Positions 55,918-64,000 of a stretch of DNA of 64,000 nt are shown here, piece by piece (within the stretch, counting starts at the first letter, position 1; the number at the start of each line of letters is the position of its first letter). A program made the translations under genes and the position numbers. The notes below the pieces were generated by a model. That model made no database searches, was not told the DNA's origin, and saw only the letters and a list, made by a program, of their open reading frames with translations. Origin of the DNA: Eremomyces bilateralis CBS 781.70 (Eukaryota; Ascomycota; Dothideomycetes; Eremomycetales; Eremomycetaceae); NCBI RefSeq assembly GCF_010015585.1, contig NW_022985073.1:62001-126000 (forward strand), written 5' to 3'.

Positions 55918-56453
55918 ATGGCGTCAAACGCCGAATATAAAGACCGGCAGTTCCTCGCTGTAATAGGGGACGAGGTAATCCCTCTCTCCTCTTTTCCGTT
56001 GATATTACTCTAGACTCACTTTCTTCAGGATTCTGTGACCGGCCTGCTTTTGGCAGGCGTTGGTGTACGTATAATTTGTTCGAGGAAAAGCATAGGACCG
56101 TACTAAAGAGGATCAAGCATGTCACCCAAGGAGCCGATGCGCAGAAGAACTTCCTCGTTGTCGATGCCAAAACGGAGAGTGCCGTGATCGAAGCCGCCTT
56201 CGACAGATTTACGCAGGAGAGGAAAGACATTGCGATCTTGTTGATCAATCAACATGTATGATATACGCATCCCATTGCCGAGATGTGCCCAGGTGCTGAT
56301 CGGCGTTCTCAGATTGCCGATAAGATACGACACCGTGTGGACACATACACGGCGGCTTTCCCATCATTGTTGGAAATTCCGGCAAAGGACCATCCGTACG
56401 ATCCTGAGAAGGACAGTGTCCTGAAGCGAGTGCGGCGTCTGTTTGGAGAGTAG
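55918..56453 (+). CDS. vma7: V-type H+-ATPase subunit F
   Basis: Four exons (55918..55974, 56029..56064, 56118..56255, 56313..56453), all phase 0, give 123 residues: [20 protein letters not shown] then [20 protein letters not shown], the complete hallmark N-terminus, then [60 protein letters not shown] and RVRRLFGE. Length and motifs match Vma7. Subunit F sits at the tip of the central stalk of V1 and couples ATP hydrolysis to proton pumping into the vacuole. Exon 2 is only 36 bases, so no long open frame marks the gene. Divergent from nur1; promoter with CCAAT/CACGTG. Confidence 0.97.
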
Positions 56454-56945
56454 ATTTGGTGGATCTACTCCCGATTTCTATTATAAGCGTTGGCTTTGTC
56501 TACATGAGCTCAGAGAGGATGAACAACAGCCTCTAAAGGTCAGATGCCATTTCTTGTAGTACAGTGATACCGTGGTGTGCTCCCACGGGGTTTGAGCGGG
56601 GTCTGATTAACAGGATTTGGTATGGCTACGGACTACGCTAAGGCGTGCTATCATCCCCACGAATATTAGATGGAACTTGAACGTCATATGTAATGCGAAC
56701 CTCAAATTATTCGCCCAGGGACAGAAGAACAATCGCTATTCGTGACAAATGTTGTGGAACAGTAGTTGAAAGGCCGCTCGCAAACCAATACAAGAAACAT
56801 GAGCAGCCAGTGATGCTGCTGGCACAAGATCGATCCACAATGCACGTCCCAGTCTACAGTAATGCGTAATTGCGTATGCTATCGGTATGACGGAATCTTC
56901 CAAGGTTTCCCAGATATGGAAAGGAATACAGACAACAACATCTTA
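56454..56945. other. Convergent gap, vma7 / npc2
   Basis: About 490 bases between convergent stops; no gene seen. Confidence 0.5.
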
Positions 56946-57656
56946 TCAGCCACGGGTGAAATTGACTTTGGCCGTCAGGCATGTGATCTTCTTGCCGTCC
57001 TTACTCAAGACATCGGCAAGCACAGTATAATGGCCCTACGGACGATGTGAGTTAGCAGGGTGTCGGTGAGGGATTTGACGGAAGGCCATGATGTTCGGAC
57101 ATAGTTTCCGAGGTGGCGGGGAAGACTCACCGGAGGAATCTCTCGCGGAAGATTGACATCTTTGGTGAATGTAAGAGCTCCAGCTTTGAGGGGACATTGG
57201 AGGTCGACATTCTTGATCTGCTCGCAGAGATTGGCGTCTTGGTTTATGAGGGTGATGAGGCCGTATTTGACTCGAAGGTGGACTTTGGCACCATCTTCGA
57301 CGTCCTGCTTCAAAGTCCCGCTCGCAGCGATGGTCAATGTCGCGCCCCTTGAGGAAAAGTAGTGTTAGCCAGAAGGTAGGTATTCGTTGGTCCCTTTGTG
57401 AATGGGCGGTGGCAGGGTGATCTGAAGGAACAACGTACGGTTGGGGAGGATTGGGGAACAAATCCACCTGGTCTATCTTCAGGATATCCCGCGACGGATC
57501 ATCGCAGAAGCACAGCGGATTGTCGCCTGGAACCTCGATATCCTCATTCAAATGAACCTGGCTTGAGCTTCCTCCAAGTCCCAAGCCTAGGAATGGCTGG
57601 TTGGCGGCAACGGCACTGGCAAGAACCAGGGAGACAAGAGGTGTTGTGAACCTCAT
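56946..57656 (-). CDS. npc2: PG/PI transfer protein, ML domain (NPC2-like)
   Basis: Three exons (57656..57439, 57347..57131, 57035..56946) give 174 residues, the family's size. A signal peptide (MRFTTPLVSLVLASAVA) is followed by [31 protein letters not shown], then LTIAASGTLKQDVEDGAKV, INQDANLCEQIKNVDLQCPLKAG, VNLPREIPP and GHYTVLADVLSKDGKKITCLTAKVNF. The six cysteines and the ML beta-sandwich pattern match Aspergillus phosphatidylglycerol/phosphatidylinositol transfer protein and NPC2. It acts in the secretory pathway and vacuole lumen, moving lipid/sterol. Start chosen at the ATG that opens the signal peptide. Divergent from H2A.Z. Confidence 0.95.
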
Positions 57657-59318
57657 TGTTCCTGAGGAGACGAGAGTAAGGAAGGATTCAAGATGACAAT
57701 GGGATGTAGATAGTAAGTCCTGTAGGGATAACTGAAAGTACGTGTACAGTGTAGACTATGATATGAGACAATCAGATATCACATCAAGAGTAGTTGACGG
57801 TTGAATAGAGAGAGCGGAGTATAGTTGGGGGAGGCAATGTCGCGATGATGCCCGGCCGATGCAGGGATCATGACACTGGTTCTTCATTGGTTAATCAACG
57901 GTCACAGCCATTGGTTACCGTACACTTTGTGTTACTAAACCATGTACGGAAATTTTTGATACCGACTGCTATTAGCCATTAGGTAATCTGCCCCGCACGT
58001 GCTGAGCTGCCTGGGTTTATGAATGCCTTCATGCCTGTGGTACTCGAATGCCTGTCCAGCAGCGAATCTGACTTCGAAATTCTAACGTCCACTGTCTCCC
58101 ACGGCCGTCCAGGAAAGGGGAGGACCTGAAATTTGTTTCATTTACAACTTCGTATTGGGACGTACGCAACTAGTGAGCTATTTTATTTCTACAGGAATTC
58201 CCTATTTCAACCGTAACTGTATAGAGGCTAATCGTCAAGCGTGGATATCTCTGTCTTGAAATGGGGCTCGGCCGAGATAACCCATTGAACCCCTTCTGGG
58301 CGCAATTATGCAGCAAGCCAGTCATTGGAGGAATCAATCAGGAGTAAATATCTTCTGAGGTTCTATTCAACAAGCTGATCTTGATCCCAAAAGCTGTTGT
58401 ATCCTTTGATGGCTCATTGCTGTAAGCGTCGGCATTCAGTTGTTCTTGTTTCCTGACAGGGGTGTCCAAACATTGTAGATGTTTGGTGTCGTGATACAGC
58501 ACTTCAAAACGATTTCTTTTTTGTGATTTCACTAGAAAGAGTCAATTTGAACAAGCTAACAGTGTCCCTGATTTCTTATTCGTTTTCATTGTAATATTGG
58601 CGAATTTCAGTACTATGGGTCACTATCTGTCATCATCAATCAAAGTCGAAATCATGAACATCTAGATCCGTAGTTCCGTTCTCAGCATGTTTTTTAAGAA
58701 TCACCCTGCAGGTCATTTCACAATGAATTCAGAGCATTTATGGGGCCGATCCCATGATATGTCAGAGGCTACAGCCTGATACTGGAATGTCTGTCGCGGC
58801 TGTAGAGTTCCATCATCGGTCTAACTACTGCTGCCTACATCGTTACTGACCCCCAAGTGGATGTACATTCCAACCCTTGCTTCACTTCTAACCTCATACT
58901 ATATAGTACGATGACCAGCAAGTGCTGCTGGGACTTCACTGACTTGTGAACTGTGCTGAACGTCGGATTCGGATTCGATACTGAATAGCATCCGAGGTCT
59001 GGCCGTATCAAGTCACGTGGTACAGATCCCAGCAACCAACCAATCAGCGCCGACATTCTTTGTATTATGGGACCAACCTTTCCCGATTCTCTCATTCAAA
59101 CCACAACAACCCTCCCGTCACTTGCCTCTTCAACCTTCCACATCCAACCACCCGACTTCCCGCCGCTTGTCATTTCTGAATCGCAACAACTCACATCATC
59201 GACCACCACCACCCATCAGAACATCGTCTGTCCCTGCGACCGGACTCCGCCGATCCATCATCGATAAGCTTATTCTTTGAAAAGAATTCATTCTCCGTTT
59301 CCGGAAAATCGTCCATCA
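57657..59318. promoter_or_regulatory. Divergent region npc2 / H2A.Z with two CACGTG sites
   Basis: About 1.66 kb. CACGTG occurs at 57996..58001, 340 bases upstream of npc2, followed by CTGAG as in the vma7 promoter, and at 59014..59019, 300 bases upstream of H2A.Z, with a CCAAT at 59040..59044. A C/A-rich leader-like stretch runs 59085..59230. A 64-codon frame at 58338..58532 (minus) starts with GTG and has no motif, so it is not called. Confidence 0.55.
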
Positions 59319-60062
59319 TGCCGGGTGGAAAAGGTACGCGCATCTCACAACTGGGTGTATTACTACATGCTCCAGCAATCAGCTTCAGCTCCTTCATTTA
59401 GTTTGCGCTCTCTCTGACGCTCGTTTCTGCATAATATAGGCAAAACTGGTGGCAAGACGGGCGGAAAGGCCGACTCGAACTCCAAGACACCCAAATCTCA
59501 CTCCGCAAAAGCTGGTCTTCAGGTATGTACCATGATTTCTATTTTATATGCGACTGCCATGGAGGCATCTTTTACACGTGGCGATTTCATCGATGACTTC
59601 GAGCGCCGTCAAAAGTGGACGCGTCGAACGCGTCAAAAGATGGTGCAACCAAAATATCGCTGTCGCGGGGCACTTGAAGTCCACGTTCGCATCATCAATA
59701 CGCGTCCAGACTATATGACTAACATCTCGCTTTCCCTCCAGTTCCCATGCGGTCGTATCAAGCGTCACCTGCGCAACATCACGCGTCAGAAGACCCGCAT
59801 CGGCGCCAAGGCGGCCATCTACCTCACCGCGGTCCTCGAGTACCTCACGGCCGAAGTGCTTGAGCTGGCAGGCAACGCGGCCAAGGATCTCAAGGTCAAG
59901 CGCATCACGCCGCGCCACCTGCAGCTCGCCATCCGCGGCGACGAGGAGCTCGACACCCTCATCCGCGCCACCATTGCATTCGGTGGTGTTCTTCCGCACA
60001 TCAACCGCGCCCTGCTGCTCAAGGTCGAGCAGAGGAAGAAGACCAAGGCGGTGGACGCGTAA
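59319..60062 (+). CDS. htzA: Histone H2A variant H2A.Z
   Basis: Three exons (59319..59334, 59440..59522, 59742..60062) give 139 residues: [20 protein letters not shown]-type acetylatable tail, [62 protein letters not shown] and [39 protein letters not shown] and GGVLPHI (not GVLPNI with an SQ tail) define the Z variant. SWR1 deposits it in place of H2A at promoter nucleosomes. Exon 1 has only 16 coding bases. Intron 2 is 219 bases; an open frame begins inside it, but it is not needed. Confidence 0.97.
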
Positions 60063-61602
60063 ATCGTATTACTGGATGGTCACCGAGAGACTCATCACAG
60101 CGCGAGTCGGAAATGGACGCGTTTTCGTGTGGTGAGGGATAAGCGACCAGCTCGGGATGGGGATACGCGTTGTATGATTTTCTCATGGGCGCTGCCGGCG
60201 CGAGGAGTACATGGGGGGCCTGGGTGTGGAAAACTCACGGGACGCGCTGCGAGTGCGAGTTAGTGGATCTTTACCCCGTTGTTGCTTTGCTGTTTGTTTG
60301 TTTATTCTTTACGTGCTTTCGTTCCTCTCCTGCCCGGTCGTCTACCGGCTGGGATGCGTGGGACATGTAGTGTCTATGAAATCCGGTTCATCACACCCAT
60401 TGAATTTGGTTCACATTAGTGGCGGATGCAAGCTTGTGACGACGATGACCGAGACCCTATACTGGCATGCGGGACGCTGTCATAGATGTCACCACCCTCA
60501 AGGTCAATAATGTGGATTGATAAAACTTATTCATTAAACGATCTGGATATAATGAATTCCCACTGCCTACTTCGCCCTGAGGACGACGCCTCAGGATTCA
60601 GTAGGGAGGAAGAATCGGTATGAGTAACGTACAACTGCCAGCGACGGGCCGCAAGAAACAGAAAGGATTGGATGAGCGGCGCACATGCGAATGTATCGTA
60701 CGGCGAGGAAGATCCGCGGGACCGATGTTTAAAACTCAAATACAAAATCACAATGCGCCGCTCCGATGAAGAAAAAGCGAACACACCATCGGCTTACCAT
60801 GCCCTGAACAAAAAGGCAGCACCATGGATACATGCAATGCGTGATAACTGAAGCGAAATAAATCCCATGGCCGTTCAGATCCGACCCCACATCCAGAGTC
60901 AGGCGGGTGTACATGGTAAGAATCAGAATCAGATTCCATGGCTGATGGTTCAGATAACACGGTGCAAAATGGAGAAAAAAAGTTTTGAGTGTAAACAACC
61001 AGCAAGCTCTGGGAGACCCGAACCCGCATGGCAAAGCAGGAAGCAGTAGCAAACAAACAAAGTGCGTATTGAATTCATGTCCGGCTCCGAACCGCCCGTC
61101 CTCGTCTTTCCACCTATCGATTTCAAGAGATTAAAGGAGGCGCGAGCCTATTCTTTGTTATCTTTCCCATGTCTTCTACCGTTGCACATGTCCCCGAATT
61201 TTGGAAAGGGGGGTGTCAATCGCCCAATGCTGTCGTCATGGGGAATTGGTTTTTTCGGTCGTAGCATCGTCGTTCGTATTCTTCGTGAGAGGGAGGATCC
61301 ACCTCCACAGCTTCGTGTCAGGAACCATTGAGGATGGCGGCAAAGGTCCGTTCCATGCGAACCGTCGACGCGGTTCGGATGAAACGGACGGTTTGCAACC
61401 ATTTGTTGTCGTACTTCCTTGATTCATTCGTCATTGCGTCCCCAACGCCTGTGCCGTCGTTCGTTATCAAGAGAGTTCTAATCACGGGTCCATCATCCAC
61501 ACGAGGGACGATGGGCGTGGGAAGGGGTATCAATAGATATCGAGTCATCGCTTTGAAGGTCGAAATCACGTCCTCAGATCAGAAAGCGGCCGTCGAGTCC
61601 CC
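60063..61602. other. Convergent gap, H2A.Z / Pin4-like
   Basis: About 1.5 kb between convergent stops. Frames near 60527..61056 and 61060..61670 overlap on both strands and show no motif. Likely 3' UTRs. Confidence 0.5.
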
Positions 61603-63508
61603 TTACTCCACGGCAATCTCCTTTCCGCTCTGGTTCGAGAGCTCATCGCTGCCGCGTCCGACATGACCGTTCTGTCGCGGACGGTTGCCGTAGCCTGAGC
61701 CACGTTCCGGGACCGGTCCACGTGGTTGTCGGGCCGGGATCATCGCCCCACGGTCCCGGGGGCCCTCGCTGGCGTCAAAGTTCGTGCTGAACGCTCGGTG
61801 TCCGCCGATCGGTCCCGGGTTGGCTCCATCGTTGTTCCACCCCAGAATGCCTCGGCGAGGGCTTCCACTGGGAGCCAGGGTCGACGAGGTCAGCGTCATG
61901 CTTCCCATGCCGTTGACCAGGTCGTCGCGACCCCCGGCCGTAGGCGTCATGGAGGTCTGGCTGTTGACCGCCGATGTGAATGGATCATTGGAAAATCGCG
62001 GGAGGTTGGTGTTCAGATTGATCGGGAAGCTCGCTGTGGACGGAACGGGGGATGGGGTGTAGGATCGCAAGTCCGCATACGACTTGGCCGGTCGCAGGTT
62101 GGGACCGGGTCCGAGGCCGGCAGGAGAGTCGGGATATCCACCGAGGAGTCCCGATGACTGGCGGCCGATGGTGTTGTAGAATCCTTCCCCGGCGCGCACA
62201 TCGGTGAAGTCGGTCGTTGCCGCTCGGTTCAGCGTGCGGCGCGGGTCGACGGAATGACGTCCTGGAGGGCTCATGTTGCCTCGATTCATGTTTTCCAATG
62301 CAACCCGAGTGACGACCACCCGGCGGCTGTCCCCTTCACCCTGGGAGTTATGCGAAAGCCCCATGTGGTGGGCAAGGGTGTGAACCACACGTCGTTCGGT
62401 CGGAGCTAGTTGAGGGGAGAATGAGATTGTGTCTCGGCTGAGGTCCTCTTTGAACAGCAAAATTTGTGAGTAGTATCGAAGCACGGTAGGGTCATTCATA
62501 TCCACGTCTGGTAACGCATGGTCAGTATGTTTACTGATAATGGATGCCGCGTCTGATATACCATGCACGAGATTTCGTTGGTTCACAGGTGATGGAGATG
62601 TGGTCGGCAGGTGTCCTCCTCCGAGAGAGGACAAGGAGGATTGGTTATGGAGTTGCCCAGCGGGCAAGGGGCGATGCTGTTCTTCCAGCTGGCCTCTCCG
62701 TTCTCGCTTCTCGCGCTCGATCCGTTCGCGTTCCGCAATGGGAAGCATTTTCTTATACTCGACCCGCAACTTTCGCCCCTGGAGTTCATAATGATTCAGG
62801 TGCTGAATCACCGCCGCCGTCTCGTGGGGGTTCGTGAAGTTGGCAAACGCCAGTCCACGGAACACTCCGTTGTCGAAGTGGTAGTTGAACGCATACGGAA
62901 GCGGCAAGCCAAGGTCGGTCATCAGCTGCACGAGCTGTTCCTTTTTCACGGCAAACGGAATGTTCTTGATGACGATGGCGGTGGGAATGAGTTCATCGTC
63001 ATTGGAACCGAGATTCATGTCGCTATTCGGGCGTTGAGCCATCGAGAGCGGTGGATTTCCAACACCGCCAAAATTGGGAATGGGTGCTCCGATGCCCGAT
63101 CCTTCCATCCATGTCTGCAGCGTTATATCAGTGAAATGTTCATGCCGAATCTCCTCGATCCTCAAGGTGCAAACATACTGTTGGAAGTCCGGCTCGGCCG
63201 CCTCGATGCATGGGGGGGTTTCTTCGCGAGTTGATCGCAGGCATGGAACCGGACGAAGGAAAGACTCCGTTCCAGGTCTGGTTGTCCACCAGGTCGTAAT
63301 AACCGGGCTGCATCGTGGGATTCATCCGCTCATTGAACCGGTGCGCAAAGGGTTGCGCATTCATGTCTTCGGGGATATACGTGGCCGCGGCTTGGCCGTA
63401 CGCATCAAACTGACGAGATGGTTGCCGATGAAGAGTCTGATTCGGATGGCGGAGCGAACCAGGGGAACGCGAGGCCGGGTTGTCAAAATAATCGTTGGGA
63501 TTATTCAT
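61603..63508 (-). CDS. RRM RNA-binding protein, Pin4/Cip2 type
   Basis: Two exons (63508..63179, 63114..61603), joined in phase 0 at GTATGT...CTGCAG, give 613 residues. A Gln/Asn/Pro-rich start (MNNPNDYFDNPASRSPGSLR) precedes one RRM at about residues 153-235: TAIVIKNIPFAVKKEQLVQLM as RNP2 and FRGLAFANFTNPHETAAVI as RNP1, then LQGRKLRVEYKKMLP and a charged helix ERERIEREKRERRGQ. The rest is disordered with many SP/TP sites. This RRM and basic helix match yeast Pin4/Mdt1 and fission yeast Cip1/Cip2, which link stress and DNA-damage signalling to mRNA control. The role is inference from the family. Confidence 0.88.
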
Positions 63509-64000
63509 GGTGACGCGATGGGGAAGGGAGGTCGAGTGCAGGACGATGGAGGGTAAGAATGGGGGATTCTTGACCTGTCGTCCTTCTTCACTTCAACGAG
63601 GGAAAGAGCTTGGATCCCAATGGACAAAAGCCGTTCAAAACGAGCAGTCGGGCTGCAGCATGAGCGGACTCGCTTCCGACCGAAGTGGTGGGTGCAGTGG
63701 AGGGTTAGGGAGGGTAGAGAGCAGAGAAAGAAAAATGCCGGGTAGAAAAGCGGCAGCAAGAACAAAGGAGGAGGAAAATGAGGGAGTGGACCACCAACAG
63801 GCGACCTGTGCCGTGCTCCCTGCAGCGGTGCGGCGAGGAACGACACACCTGGGGCTAATCAGGAGTGCAGTTAGGTAGAACCACGGAACTGCAGGATCGG
63901 ATGGAGGGAAGTGGAGTGAGTGGTGCAGGTGTCGAGACTCTCGAGGGAGGGATAAGGGGGAGGAGGAGGGAGGAGGAGGAGGAAATAATGAGGTTGTGAA
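63509..64000. other. Upstream region of the Pin4-like gene with purine tract
   Basis: 492 bases at the right edge. From about 63900 the plus strand is an almost pure GA tract (GGAGGAGGAGG units), that is, a CT tract in the sense of the Pin4-like transcript: a long promoter/leader pyrimidine tract common in filamentous fungi. No gene seen. Confidence 0.6.

Noticed and set aside
58338-58532. 64-codon minus-strand frame between npc2 and H2A.Z
   Set aside because: No ATG start, no motif and an isolated position.

Overview
The window reads as nuclear DNA of a filamentous ascomycete, most likely an Aspergillus/Penicillium-type fungus (Eurotiales). The signs are short GT-AG introns of about 45-100 bases inside single-copy eukaryotic genes, compact spacing on both strands, and fungus-specific proteins: the Tup1/RcoA corepressor, a HET-domain protein, nuclear rim protein Nur1, an Ecm11-type protein, a GT4 trehalose phosphorylase of the CCG-9 type and an NPC2-like PG/PI transfer protein. 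Most of the window is core, conserved genome. The accessory-looking parts are a decayed cytochrome P450 (about 2.5-4.3 kb), a secreted peroxidase, the HET gene (about 13.4-15.4 kb) and a GMC oxidoreductase.

Layout. 0-6.5 kb: 5' end of mitochondrial hsp60 (-), FAP7/adenylate kinase 6 (+), ITPase HAM1 (-), broken P450 (+), an AT-rich gap, a gamma-glutamylcyclotransferase-like gene (-). 7-18 kb: F-box protein (-), Ecm11-domain protein (+), secreted heme peroxidase (-), HET protein (-), HD-domain 5'-deoxynucleotidase (-). 18-33 kb: augmin subunit HAUS6 (+), GMC oxidoreductase (-), dimeric alpha/beta-barrel protein (+), proline-rich SR-like protein (-), PlsC acyltransferase (-), mitochondrial NAD(H) kinase (+). 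33-48 kb: RcoA/Tup1 (-), trehalose phosphorylase (+), sterol C-5 desaturase ERG3 (+), SIZ/PIAS SUMO ligase (-). 48-64 kb: UPF0642 small basic protein (+), prolidase (+), LysM protein (-), Nur1 (-), V-ATPase subunit F (+), NPC2-like protein (-), histone H2A.Z (+), Pin4-like RRM protein (-).

The genes form no operon or obvious biosynthetic cluster. They are independent housekeeping genes, several of them divergent pairs sharing a promoter: hsp60/FAP7 with a perfect heat-shock element, nur1/vma7 with a CCAAT box beside CACGTG, and npc2/H2A.Z with two CACGTG sites. I rebuilt exon structures from splice sites and frame continuity. They close in frame for ITPase, peroxidase, HAUS6, the proline-rich protein, acyltransferase, NAD kinase (which needs a GC-AG intron), RcoA (8 exons), trehalose phosphorylase (5 exons), ERG3, SIZ, UPF0642, prolidase, VMA7, NPC2, H2A.Z and Pin4.

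I saw no tRNA, rRNA, CRISPR array, intact transposon or virus-like element. The most notable observations are a variable-looking NDKQ repeat inside the trehalose phosphorylase, a 14-bp minisatellite downstream of it, an 11-bp CACGTG-containing word shared by the vma7 and npc2 promoters, a probable mitochondrial presequence on the prolidase, and the HET gene's interrupted N-terminal region. I did not find a convincing undescribed multi-gene system.
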